64,000 bases of DNA from V1-33 sp039795165. GTDB lineage: Bacteria; Verrucomicrobiota; Verrucomicrobiia; Verrucomicrobiales; V1-33. The notes beneath the pieces were generated by a model that was not told the DNA's origin, ran no database searches, and saw only the letters and a program-made list of their open reading frames with translations. The stretch covers positions 18,417-82,416 of the forward strand of contig JBDKER010000020.1 of NCBI GenBank assembly GCA_039795165.1, read 5' to 3'. How positions within the stretch are numbered: the stretch's first letter is position 1; each line of letters begins with the position of its first letter. Positions 55,473 to 64,000 of the stretch are shown here, in pieces. Made by a program: the position numbers and the translations under genes.

Positions 55473-57398
55473 TCAGCCGGGAAGCAGCGACGACACCTGC
55501 AGCAGCACGTCGGGAAACGGCACCTGCGCCAGATGCCCGAAATATCCGTGCCGCTGCAGCCGCTCCCGGCTGGTAGCCGGACTGCTGATCCCACAGAGAA
55601 AGCGCGCCAGTTGCCGGGCCGTCCGCAGGGCAGCGCGACGTTCGGCAATGAGCGACTGCATGACGGAAACGTCGTCGGCCGTGATTTCCACCGCAGCGGA
55701 AACCGGCAGTGCCGCCGCCGCCCCGCCGCCGCCGACACAGTTGCCGCAGTGACCGCAATCCGCGGCCATCGTTTCTCCAAACCTCGCCAGCAATGACCGC
55801 GTCAGGCAGCCGGATTCCCCAGCCCACGCAATCACCGCATCGAGTTGCGCCAATTCGTGCGCTTCGCGCCGCCGGAACACTTCGGCTATCTCCGCCGCGG
55901 TCTCCATGACCGGCCGCGGCGACGCCTCGACACGGTAGCGCAGGCGGCGATGCGAGAACTGCACGATGGCTTCGTCGTCCTGCTGCAGCAAGGCAAGGTA
56001 AGCCCGGACTTCACCAACCGTTAGCCCGGTGGCCGCCGCCGCCGCAGGAAGATCAATCGTCAGCCAGAGCCGTCCCGCTTCCGCACAACCGAGGATGGCC
56101 TCAATACGATCCCTCTCAAGCGGTTCCCGCCCAGCCATCACCTGATGCCGCGGCCGCAGAAAGCGCACACGGCAGCGACTGTGAAACGAACCCGCCGGAC
56201 TGATGCGTCCCTCTGCTTCCAGACACGCCAGAATCGTCTCCGTCACCTGCTGTCGCGTATCGGTGGCCTGCGACAGGTCGTAGAGCGATATCTCGCACGA
56301 CTCGCCCTGCCGCAGGATGGCATTCACCGCCGCCGCAATGGCCTGCGGCCCCGGAGTGTCGCCACAGATGAAGTTGCGGAGCACCGTCAGATCGTCACCG
56401 CAGGCCAGCAATTCACAATGCGCCGGCCCACCATCGCGGCCGGCCCGCCCCGTTTCCTGCAGAAGATTCTCGGGCGACTTGGGAAGGTTGTAATGAATGA
56501 CCGCACGGATGTCGGCTTTGTCGACTCCCATCCCGAAGGCAATCGTTGCTACCATGATGCGGCTCCCGCCGGTCATGAACGAATCCTGGGCTTCCGCCCG
56601 CTGCTCGGCCGGCAGCCCGGCATGATATGCCCGCGCCGGCATCCCCGCCCGCTGCAGAAACGTGGCCACTTCCTCCGCCGTCTCCTGCCGCGTGACATAG
56701 ACAATGGCGGGCAGACGACCCGGTTCCCCGAGCACTCGCAGCAATTCCGCCTTCCGCCCGGCCGCGGACACCGGAGTCACATGGAAATGCAGATTCGCCC
56801 GGTGAAAGCTGGTCTGAATCCAGTGCTCCGGAGCAATCGCAAAGGCCGTGCAGATATCGTGCGCCACCTCGGGCGTGGCCGTCGCCGTGAGGCAGAGCAC
56901 CGGACGGATGCCCAGTTCCCGCGCCGTGCCCGCCAGCCTCAGATAATCCGGCCGGAAGTTGTGTCCCCATTGCGAAATGCAGTGCGCTTCATCAACCGCC
57001 AGCATCGCAATGCGCAGCGACGCCAGCATTTCTATGAACCGTTCCGACGCAAACCGCTCAGGTGCCACATACAGAAGCCGCAGCCCGCCCTCCGCCAGCC
57101 GCTGCTCAACCAATGCCACCTCGGCAGGCGTCAGACTCGAATCAAGCCGCGCTGCTCCGATGCCCCGCGCCACCAGCGATTCCACCTGGTCCTTCATGAG
57201 CGCAATGAGCGGCGAAACCACAATGGTCAGGCCGTCGCGCAGCAGGGCAGGGAGCTGATAGCAAAGCGACTTGCCGGCTCCGGTCGGAAACAACGCCAGC
57301 GTGCTGTACCCAGCCAGCAGCAACCGCACCACCGCTTCCTGCCGTCCCCGGAACGAGGCATGGCCAAAGTATTGTCGCAGGGTGTCTTCCGGATTCAT
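55473..57398 (-). CDS. recQ: RecQ-family ATP-dependent DNA helicase
   Basis: A 641-residue superfamily 2 helicase that unwinds DNA 3' to 5' in repair. Motifs: FRGRQEAV (motif 0), TGAGKSLCYQLP (Walker A, 39-50), DEAHCISQWGHNFRPDY (136-152), TATATPEV, and QETGRAGRDGG (motif VI). A RecQ C-terminal zinc-binding set ends in CGHCGNC. No clear HRDC domain is seen; the C-terminal ~70 residues are divergent. It is divergent from the LamG-like gene across 71 bases. Confidence 0.95.
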   Translation of the reverse strand: MNPEDTLRQYFGHASFRGRQEAVVRLLLAGYSTLALFPTGAGKSLCYQLPALLRDGLTIVVSPLIALMKDQVESLVARGIGAARLDSSLTPAEVALVEQRLAEGGLRLLYVAPERFASERFIEMLASLRIAMLAVDEAHCISQWGHNFRPDYLRLAGTARELGIRPVLCLTATATPEVAHDICTAFAIAPEHWIQTSFHRANLHFHVTPVSAAGRKAELLRVLGEPGRLPAIVYVTRQETAEEVATFLQRAGMPARAYHAGLPAEQRAEAQDSFMTGGSRIMVATIAFGMGVDKADIRAVIHYNLPKSPENLLQETGRAGRDGGPAHCELLACGDDLTVLRNFICGDTPGPQAIAAAVNAILRQGESCEISLYDLSQATDTRQQVTETILACLEAEGRISPAGSFHSRCRVRFLRPRHQVMAGREPLERDRIEAILGCAEAGRLWLTIDLPAAAAATGLTVGEVRAYLALLQQDDEAIVQFSHRRLRYRVEASPRPVMETAAEIAEVFRRREAHELAQLDAVIAWAGESGCLTRSLLARFGETMAADCGHCGNCVGGGGAAAALPVSAAVEITADDVSVMQSLIAERRAALRTARQLARFLCGISSPATSRERLQRHGYFGHLAQVPFPDVLLQVSSLLPG

Positions 57399-57469
57399 GA
57401 AGCGACCCCGACCCTGCCGCGCTCTCCGGCCGTTGCAAGACGCACCATGGCAGCTACGTCGTCACCGTG

Positions 57470-59503
57470 ATGACACGCATTCTGATCGCATTGCTCGCCG
57501 CCAGTCCAGGCATGGCCATCGAGGCCGTGACCATGGAAGCCTTGACCGGCGGCCGTCCATGGAAGCTCGCATGGCTTGCCGGAAACGGCGATCAGCTCAT
57601 GGCTCTCGATCCCGCCGGTGAACCAAAGGAATTATTGAGCGGCCGCGGCCGCCTCGCCAAACCTCTCATCTCCGCAGACGGTTCGTCCGTCATCGTCACC
57701 CGCCTCGCCGACACGGAGCGGACCGACGGCAATTCCGAGGATCCAGAAATCCTCTCGATCCCATGGACCGGAGGAACCGCCCGCAGCCTCGGCAGCGGCA
57801 TGGCCATCGCCATCTGGCCCGGCTCCACCCCGGATTCCCCGTTCGTCTACGCCTTCGCCGCCGTCCGCGCAACCCAGCGGGGCAGCCTCACCGGCGAAAC
57901 CATCGTGCGCTTCCACCCCGCCAAACCCGAAGAACGCGAAATCATCTGGTCGGAACGCTCGGCCTCTCCAGACAATTTTCAACTGTCCCGCGACGGCAGC
58001 CGCGCCTGCGGATTGTTTCCATGGCCACAAGCCGGACTGGCGGACCTGAACTCACAGACATGGACGGGCGTAGGCCACGGCGCATGGCCAACGCTCGCCC
58101 CCGACAACAGCTATGCCCTGCTCCTCCTCGACGGATCACGCAAACAACTGCGATGCTACGTCCCGCAGGTCGATCCCGGCTGGAAACTCAATCTCGCTGA
58201 AATGCCGACTCTCTCCGGCGGCGGCATCAATCACCTGCGCTGGTCCAACGACGCCACCATCATCACCTTCACCGGTCCATGGGACGACGAGGAAAAGGGC
58301 GACGCCCGCATCCAGGCTGTCCGCCTCCGCCCGGATCTGAAATCGCTCGAGGCCGTCCACGTGGCCGCAGTCACAGCCGGAAATCCAGATTCGCCCGACC
58401 TCTGGATAAGCGGAACAGCCACCTCACTCACGTCGCTCCCGCAGGCCCCGCAGCCGGAAGAGAGACCGTCAACACCCGCAGCCGCATGGCCGGCTCACCG
58501 CGATGGCCTGACCTTTGCATGGGAACGCCGCGGCAGCCCGCACGATCCCGCTCTCAAGGGCATGGCCTTCTACGGCCCCGGGGGTGTCGTCAACGTCTCG
58601 GCAGGCCTTGCAGAATTTCCTGCCGCAGCCACCACCCCGGTTTTCGAGGCAGTCCAGAAATCAGGGTCCTGGTCCCTCGAATGCCTCGTCACGGAACGAC
58701 GGTCCATTCCCCCGCTCAGTGTCCGTCTCCTCTCGCTCCGCAATGAAGACGGCAGCGACGCCGCCGCCCTCTACCGGGTCGATGGCAAACTCGTCCTCCG
58801 TACCCTCACCGGCGGCCGCAATGGATCGCCCGCCACCCAGGAACGCTTCATCCTCACTTCCATGTTCATCGAGGACGACCGCCCGTTCTCCCTCGTCATC
58901 ACCAGCCGGAACAAACGCCTCGCCTGCTACGTCGATGGTCAACTCATGCGCGAATTCACCACGGACTCGGCCGGCTGCGATGCATGGAAAGCCGGTCGAT
59001 TCCAGCTCGGCGACGACCGACCCTACGGCAGTCCATGGAGCGGCAGCATGGAACGCGTCGCCTTCTATTCCCGCGAACTCGGAAAGGAGGAAGTCGAGGA
59101 AGCATGGCAGCAGACGTCCTCCCAACTCGCCAGCCGCACCCGCCCAACCCGCAACCTCGTGAAGGCAAAACTCCTCGAATGGCCAGACCTCCCGGACGCA
59201 GCCCAGCTCGCGGCCGCACCCGCATGGCTCCAGGCCACCGTCTGGGAAGTCGAACAGGTCTACACGGGTGCCATGACCGACAAACGCATCACCCGCCTCC
59301 ACTGGGCCGTGCTCGACGGCAAACCTGTCCCGCGGCCAGACATCAAGGTCGGCCAAAGCATGGAATTCTCACTCGAACCAGCCTCGGACCACCCGGAGAC
59401 CGGGGAGGCGCGCTTGCATAATGCAGTCTCGCCCGGAGACTTGCCAGTGTGGATCGATGCCACCGTGCCCGGTCGCCACAAACCCCCGTTTCCAGCTCCC
59501 TGA
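57470..59503 (+). CDS. Exported propeller plus LamG-like protein
   Basis: A 677-residue protein with a short signal (MTRILIALLAASPGMA). The first ~330 residues show WD/TolB-like propeller strands (KPLISADGSSVIVTRL, NFQLSRDGSRACGLF, HLRWSNDATIITFTG). Residues ~370-560 form a concanavalin-like LamG sandwich (GSWSLECLVTERRS, FSLVITSRNKRLACYVDGQL, RFQLGDDRPYGSPWSG). The ATG at 57470 follows a GTG by one codon. It begins a plus-strand series with the AlgJ-like, sulfatase and PQQ-propeller genes, suggesting a shared role in extracellular polysaccharide handling. Confidence 0.8.
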   Translation: MTRILIALLAASPGMAIEAVTMEALTGGRPWKLAWLAGNGDQLMALDPAGEPKELLSGRGRLAKPLISADGSSVIVTRLADTERTDGNSEDPEILSIPWTGGTARSLGSGMAIAIWPGSTPDSPFVYAFAAVRATQRGSLTGETIVRFHPAKPEEREIIWSERSASPDNFQLSRDGSRACGLFPWPQAGLADLNSQTWTGVGHGAWPTLAPDNSYALLLLDGSRKQLRCYVPQVDPGWKLNLAEMPTLSGGGINHLRWSNDATIITFTGPWDDEEKGDARIQAVRLRPDLKSLEAVHVAAVTAGNPDSPDLWISGTATSLTSLPQAPQPEERPSTPAAAWPAHRDGLTFAWERRGSPHDPALKGMAFYGPGGVVNVSAGLAEFPAAATTPVFEAVQKSGSWSLECLVTERRSIPPLSVRLLSLRNEDGSDAAALYRVDGKLVLRTLTGGRNGSPATQERFILTSMFIEDDRPFSLVITSRNKRLACYVDGQLMREFTTDSAGCDAWKAGRFQLGDDRPYGSPWSGSMERVAFYSRELGKEEVEEAWQQTSSQLASRTRPTRNLVKAKLLEWPDLPDAAQLAAAPAWLQATVWEVEQVYTGAMTDKRITRLHWAVLDGKPVPRPDIKVGQSMEFSLEPASDHPETGEARLHNAVSPGDLPVWIDATVPGRHKPPFPAP

Positions 59504-59515
59504 TTTCCCGCCGCC

Positions 59516-60475
59516 ATGACCCGCCTGCTCTTTCTTGCTTCTCTGCTCGCCTGCGCCCTGCCCCGTCTCGCAACGGCAGACGCCTTCCCCGCACAATGCG
59601 CTGCCCTCGCCGGGAAATCGGACGATTTCGCTCTGAAGGGCGCGGAAAGCCCGTGGCTTTTCCTCACTGCGGAATTGGCGCATCTCGGGAAGGACGAGTT
59701 CTGGAAGTCTCCGGTCCCGGCCGTCAATTCAATGGCCTCGTTCCAGAAGCAACTCGCGGAAAAAGGGGTTCACCTCCTCGTCGTGCCCGTCCCCGCCAAG
59801 GCCGCTATCTACCCGGAAAAACTGATAGCCGATGCCACTGCCGTCCGCCCCCTCGGTCCGTTCCTCGCACAACTCAAGGAGGCAGGTCTGAAGACGGTCG
59901 ACCTCGACGCCGCCTTCCGCACCGCCAAGCCTCAGTCGAAGGTCCCTCTCTACTGCACGACCGATGCCCACTGGTCCCCGGCCGGCATCGCCATGGCCGC
60001 CGACGAAATCACCAGCGCCATCAAGTCCGACTCCGCCCTCGCCCCTCTGCTCAAGGGCAAAGGCCCGGCCGAAACCACCGGCCAGCTCAAGATCAAAGGC
60101 GACCTCACCGCCGCGGCATCGCTCAAGACAACCCCAGCCGAATCCCTCCCCGTAACGTGGCCGCTGGGCACCGCCGGAAAGGGATCGAAAGCAGACCCTG
60201 CCTCTCCCATCCTGCTGCTCGGCGACAGCCATACCATGGTCTTCACCGATGGCGAAGACCTCGGCATGCACTGCGAAGGAGCCGGCCTCCGCGAACACCT
60301 CGAAGCCCGCCTCGGCGCAAGCCTCGCCCAGATTTCCAACCAGAATTCCGGCGGCGATGGCGCACGGCGCCTCCTGCGCCAACGCGAACTCTCCAACCCG
60401 GACTACTGGAAGGACCGCAAACTCGTCATCTGGGTCTTCTCGGAACGCGAGTTCACCGCCGGCAAATGGCGCTGA
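59516..60475 (+). CDS. AlgJ/AlgX-like SGNH-fold exported protein
   Basis: A 319-residue exported protein with signal MTRLLFLASLLACALPRLA. It matches the AlgJ/AlgX-type SGNH group, which O-acetylates exopolysaccharides in the periplasm: SPWLFLTAEL resembles the GWLF start of the fold, TTDAHWSP gives the Asp150-His152 pair, and LLGDSHT gives the nucleophile Ser238. It starts 12 bases after the LamG-like gene and precedes a sulfatase. Membrane O-acetyl donor genes (AlgI type) are not in this window, so esterase activity is also possible. Confidence 0.82.
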   Translation: MTRLLFLASLLACALPRLATADAFPAQCAALAGKSDDFALKGAESPWLFLTAELAHLGKDEFWKSPVPAVNSMASFQKQLAEKGVHLLVVPVPAKAAIYPEKLIADATAVRPLGPFLAQLKEAGLKTVDLDAAFRTAKPQSKVPLYCTTDAHWSPAGIAMAADEITSAIKSDSALAPLLKGKGPAETTGQLKIKGDLTAAASLKTTPAESLPVTWPLGTAGKGSKADPASPILLLGDSHTMVFTDGEDLGMHCEGAGLREHLEARLGASLAQISNQNSGGDGARRLLRQRELSNPDYWKDRKLVIWVFSEREFTAGKWR

Positions 60476-60548
60476 CCAACCGCCCTCCTCCGCTCATGCG
60501 TCGACCCCCACGGCTTGCCTTCCCCGGCCACCGTGAATCGGTGCTTTC

Positions 60549-61919
60549 ATGAAATGCCTAACACTTCTGCTCTTCGCAGCCGCCACCTCGCTGCTGCACG
60601 CCGCCGACCAGCCCAATGTCGTCATCATCTACGCCGATGACCTCGGCTGGGGCGACCTCGGCTGCTACGGCGCGCCAGCCGTGCGTACGCCACACCTCGA
60701 CCGCATGGCCGCCGAAGGCATGCGCTTCACCGACTTCTATTCCGCGGCCGAAGTCTGCACACCCAGCCGCGCCGCCCTCCTCACCGCCCGCTACCCCATC
60801 CGCAGCGGCATGTGCCACAGCCAGTTCCGCGTCCTGCGCGCCAATGCCCGCGGCGGCCTGCCAAGGGAGGAAATCACCCTGGCCGAACTCCTGCGCGGCT
60901 CCGGCTACGCCACAGGCATGATCGGTAAATGGCACCTCGGCCACCGCCCGGAACACCTGCCCACCCAGCACGGATTCGACGAATACTTCGGCCTGCCTTT
61001 CTCCAATGACATGATGCCGTCCCCCGATGCCCCCAAGGGACGCGACAAGTTCTTCACGGAACAGAACGAATACTGGAAGACTCCCCTCATCCGCGGCACC
61101 TCCACCGTGGAGGAACATCCCGATCAGCGCCAGCTCACCCGACGCTACACGGAGGAAGCCCAGCAGTTCATCCGCACCAGCAAGGACCGACCCTTCCTGC
61201 TCTACCTCGCCCACACGTTCCCACACGTCCCCCTCTTTGCCTCGGAACCCTTCCGCGGAAAAAGCCCAGCCGGCCTCTACGGCGATGTCGTCGAGGAACT
61301 CGACTGGAGCGTCGGTCAGATTCTCGCCACCGTCAGAACGGAAGGACTGGAACGCCGCACCTTCGTCTTCTTCAGCAGCGACAACGGACCATGGAAGGTC
61401 TTCCGCTCGCACGGCGGCAGCGCCGGACCACTCCACGAAGGCAAAGGCTCCACATGGGAAGGCGGCATGCGCGTCCCCGGCATCGCATGGTGGCCCAGCC
61501 GCATCCCCGCCGGCTCCATCCAGCGTGAACCCGCTTCAACCATGGACCTCCTGCCCACCTGCGCCAAACTGGCGGGCACCCCTCTCCCGGACGCCCCCAT
61601 CGACGGCCGCGATCTCGCCCCGCTCCTCTTCGGCAACGGCACCAGACCCGCCGAGGTCTTTCTCTATTACCGCGGCCCAGACCTCTACGCGGCCCGACTC
61701 GGCCCATGGAAAGCCCACTTCATCACCCGCAGCAGTTACGGTCAGGATCCTCCCGTACCCCACGACCCGCCACTCCTCTTCCACCTCGGCGAAGACCCCG
61801 GCGAACAATGGAACCTCGCCACCGAAAAACCAGACGTCCTCCGCCAGATCCGCACAGCCGTCGACGCAAAACTCAGCGGAATCGTCCCAGCTCCCACACA
61901 GCTCGCGGAAACTGAATGA
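60549..61919 (+). CDS. Secreted arylsulfatase-type sulfatase
   Basis: A 456-residue formylglycine sulfatase with signal MKCLTLLLFAAATSLLHA. NVVIIYADDLGWGDLGCYG holds the calcium ligands Asp30-Asp31; CTPSR (Cys70 to Arg74) is the modified active site; GMIGKWHLGH and FFSSDNGPW complete the core. It is shorter than the first sulfatase, without a C-terminal extension. It follows the AlgJ/AlgX-like gene by 73 bases. Substrate cannot be read from sequence; polysaccharide or glycolipid sulfate esters are likely. Confidence 0.93.
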   Translation: MKCLTLLLFAAATSLLHAADQPNVVIIYADDLGWGDLGCYGAPAVRTPHLDRMAAEGMRFTDFYSAAEVCTPSRAALLTARYPIRSGMCHSQFRVLRANARGGLPREEITLAELLRGSGYATGMIGKWHLGHRPEHLPTQHGFDEYFGLPFSNDMMPSPDAPKGRDKFFTEQNEYWKTPLIRGTSTVEEHPDQRQLTRRYTEEAQQFIRTSKDRPFLLYLAHTFPHVPLFASEPFRGKSPAGLYGDVVEELDWSVGQILATVRTEGLERRTFVFFSSDNGPWKVFRSHGGSAGPLHEGKGSTWEGGMRVPGIAWWPSRIPAGSIQREPASTMDLLPTCAKLAGTPLPDAPIDGRDLAPLLFGNGTRPAEVFLYYRGPDLYAARLGPWKAHFITRSSYGQDPPVPHDPPLLFHLGEDPGEQWNLATEKPDVLRQIRTAVDAKLSGIVPAPTQLAETE

Positions 61920-61979
61920 CATCCGCCACCCGCAAGTAAGGCCTTGCTAGTGGCCTGACTGCTGCGCTAGCCTCGTGCC

Positions 61980-63203
61980 ATGCGTGGTCTCATCCTCTCA
62001 CTGACTCTGTGCGGCGGTGCCTGTGCGCTGGCCGACTGGCCCCAGTTCCGCGGACCTGATGGTGCCGGCATCTCCACAGCTCCTCTCGCCGACTCATGGA
62101 GCGATACCACCAACGTCCTCTGGAAAAAAGAACTGGCAGGCAGCGGTTCCTCCAGCCCAGTGATCGCCGCCGGACGGATCTTTCTCACCACAGCCAACGG
62201 AGATGCCGATGGCCCGGACCGCCACGTGCTCTGCTTCGACGCCGCCACCGGAACCCTCCTCTGGGACCGTCCCGTGAAATCTTCCCTCCCGGAACAAAGG
62301 AAAATCCGCGAAGACCACGGCTACGCTTCCGCCACCCCAGTAGCCACCTCAAAACGCCTCTTCGTCTTCTTCGGAAAATCAGGTGTCTTCTGCTTCGATC
62401 ACGGAGGACGCGAAATCTGGAATGCCAAAGTCGGTGCCGGACTCCATGGCTGGGGATCCGCCGCCTCCCTCTCTCTCCATGGCTCAGCGGTCTACGTGAA
62501 CGCCAGTGTCGAAAGCGAATCACTCGTCGCTCTCGATCAGGAAACCGGCAAGGAACTCTGGAAGGTCAAAGGCATCCAGGAATCATGGCACGCCCCAGTC
62601 ATCACCACCGGTCCCTCCGGCCCCGAAGTCATCATGGCCATGGCCGGTGAAGTGAAATCCTTTTCCGCAGACGCCGGCACCCCACTCTGGCAATGCAAAT
62701 CAGGCATCGGTTGGTACATGTGCCCACAGCCACTCGTCAAAGATGGCACCGTCTACGCCGTCGGCGGCCGCAGCGGCACCGGCGGCCTCGCCATCAAACT
62801 CGGCGGCTCAGGCAACGTAACCGAATCCCATCGGCTCTGGACTCTCCGCAAGGGCACCAACGTCCCCAGCCCCATCATCCACGGCGATCACCTCTACTTC
62901 GCTCACGAAAACCTCGGGATCGCTCACTGCGTCGACCTCAAGACCGGCGATTTCGTCTACTCCGAAAAAATGGAGCCAGACCCCGGACAGATTTATGCCT
63001 CGCCCATCCTTGCCGATGGCAAAATCTATTACCTCGGCCGTGGCGGACAAACCGTCGTCATCAAGGCTGCCCCGGAATTCAAAATCCTCTCCAGCGCAAA
63101 ACTCGAAAACGGCCGCGGCAGCTTCAACGCCACCCCCGCCGTCGATGGAAACCGCCTCATCATCCGATCCGGCAAGTTCCTCTACTGCATCGGCCAGAAA
63201 TAA
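61980..63203 (+). CDS. Exported PQQ-type beta-propeller
   Basis: A 407-residue protein with signal MRGLILSLTLCGGACALA, then WPQFRGPDGAG and repeated PQQ-like blades (HVLCFDAATGTLLWDRPV, LVALDQETGKELWKVKG, GDHLYFAHENLGIAHCVDL). Such WPQFRG propellers are abundant in PVC bacteria, related to BamB and quinoprotein dehydrogenases but usually without shown PQQ binding. It is the last gene before the repeat array. Confidence 0.88.
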   Translation: MRGLILSLTLCGGACALADWPQFRGPDGAGISTAPLADSWSDTTNVLWKKELAGSGSSSPVIAAGRIFLTTANGDADGPDRHVLCFDAATGTLLWDRPVKSSLPEQRKIREDHGYASATPVATSKRLFVFFGKSGVFCFDHGGREIWNAKVGAGLHGWGSAASLSLHGSAVYVNASVESESLVALDQETGKELWKVKGIQESWHAPVITTGPSGPEVIMAMAGEVKSFSADAGTPLWQCKSGIGWYMCPQPLVKDGTVYAVGGRSGTGGLAIKLGGSGNVTESHRLWTLRKGTNVPSPIIHGDHLYFAHENLGIAHCVDLKTGDFVYSEKMEPDPGQIYASPILADGKIYYLGRGGQTVVIKAAPEFKILSSAKLENGRGSFNATPAVDGNRLIIRSGKFLYCIGQK

Positions 63204-63260
63204 CTCCGGACTCAATTCTCCTATCCGGAACTGCCGATTCAGCCTCCACCCTGCTTCGGG

Positions 63261-64000
63261 AAAGTCTGCCCAATTGCTGGGAGCCCAAGCCATCGCAGAA
63301 AAGGTCTGTCCAACTGCCAAGATCCATCGTTTTCCTAGCGGGTTGAAGCCTCCGGCAAGCATCGCACAGAAGAACCTCCGGCAAAAGGTCTGTCCAACTG
63401 TCAGCGGGCCGCGCACAGAAGGTCTGTCCATTTGCGAGGATCCCTCGTTTTCCTAGCGGGTTGAAGCCTCCGGCAAGCATCGCACAGAAGAACCTCCGGC
63501 AAAAGGTCTGTCCAACTGTCAGCGGGCCGCGCACAGAAGGTCTGTCCATTTGCGAGGATTCCTCGTTTTCCTAGCGGGTTGAAGCCTCCGGCAAGCATCG
63601 CACAGAAGAACCTCCGGCAAAAGGTCTGTCCAACTGTCAGCGACGGACGTCCACACGCAGAAGGTCTGTCCGACTGTCGGATTCGCGGGTTGAGCCGTCG
63701 CAGAAAAGGTCTGTCCGACTGTCGGCGGCCCGCGTCGCACAAGAAAGTCTGTCCACTTATCGGGATCAGGATCCATCGTTTTCGTCGCGGGTTGAAACCC
63801 CCGGCAAAAGGTCTGTCCCACTGTCGGAATCCGCAGAAGGTCTGTCCATTTGCGAGGATCCCTCGTTTTCCTAGCGCACAGAAGGTCTGTCCATTTGCGA
63901 GGATTCCTCGTTTTCCTAGCGGGTTGAAGCCTCCGGCAAGCATCGCACAGAAGAACCTCCGGCAAAAGGTCTGTCCAACTGTCAGCGACGGACGTCCACA
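63261..64000 (+). repeat. 118-bp-period repeat array built on AAGGTCTGTCC
   Basis: The core AAGGTCTGTCC, or a near-match, occurs 13 times at 63301, 63385, 63419, 63503, 63537, 63621, 63661, 63706, 63744, 63808, 63837, 63882 and 63966, after a degenerate copy at 63263. Two motifs per unit give a period of exactly 118 bases from 63301 to 63537, then the order becomes irregular; 63882-64000 repeats 63537-63655 without change. Spacers share CGTTTTCCTAGCGGGTTGAA and CACAGAAGAACCTCCGGC. The period is not a multiple of three, so this is not coding. The array runs off the right edge. Confidence 0.85.

Noticed and set aside
63160..63965. Repetitive minus-strand reading frames through the right-end array
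   Set aside because: The frames only re-read the repeat (VGQTF, KWTDLL patterns), and a period of 118 shifts frame every unit, so coding is not maintained.
63261..64000. CRISPR array
   Set aside because: Units of 118 bases, repeated spacers and irregular order do not fit; no cas genes are present.

Overview
The window looks like chromosomal DNA from a GC-rich Verrucomicrobiota (PVC superphylum) bacterium. The evidence is the gene content: two pairs of DUF1549/DUF1553 (PSCyt1) cytochrome-type proteins with DUF1501 proteins, two formylglycine-type sulfatases, a PVC-type membrane-bound dehydrogenase with a terminal CxxCH domain, a DUF6941 protein, and many large secreted beta-propeller proteins. 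Clear Shine-Dalgarno sites are rare and many genes overlap by 1 to 4 bases. No phage structural, replication or integrase genes were seen.

Left part (1-17.3 kb): a tightly packed plus-strand operon of secreted proteins. It holds the tail of an unknown gene, an 864-aa fibre-like protein ending in an S74 intramolecular chaperone domain, a 2602-aa exported protein, a small exported protein, a 1012-aa fibre-repeat/RCC1/S74 protein, and a 992-aa Ig-like/NHL-type protein. The last ~550 residues of the giant protein resemble, in motif order, the pore-forming and TcB-binding end of Tc-toxin A subunits. This operon is the best candidate for an undescribed system.

Middle part (17.4-37.4 kb): mostly minus-strand genes. 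A run of PSCyt1/DUF1553, DUF1501, sulfatase, gmhA and sucD ends at a clear terminator. Then come a GntP-type permease, a GIDE-LemA fusion, a toroid-like secreted protein coupled to an NHL propeller, trpD, yqgE, a thioredoxin, a tail-specific protease, a metallo-beta-lactamase-fold hydrolase and tRNA-Asn. A 730-bp gene-poor stretch at 32.8-33.6 kb holds a gene remnant, one copy of a dispersed motif and a MITE-like element.

Right part (37.5-64 kb): a DUF6941 gene, a thioredoxin/cytochrome/copper-monooxygenase-like protein, the PVC dehydrogenase, tspO divergent from katG, a phosphoesterase, a second DUF1501/PSCyt1 pair, a bifunctional-nuclease-family gene with hisG, a TIM-barrel plus Gfo/Idh/MocA pair, recQ, then a plus-strand series of a LamG-like protein, an AlgJ/AlgX-like SGNH protein, a sulfatase and a PQQ-type propeller. 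The window ends inside a 118-bp-period repeat array built on AAGGTCTGTCC, whose motif recurs once at 33.0 kb.

Together the genes suggest a heterotroph that breaks down sulfated polysaccharides (sulfatases, PSCyt1/DUF1501, GntP, sugar-type oxidoreductase and isomerase) and exports a large set of surface or secreted beta-rich proteins. Housekeeping functions (sucD, trpD, hisG, recQ, prc, katG) are interspersed. Functional statements rest on reading motifs by eye; no database search was run.
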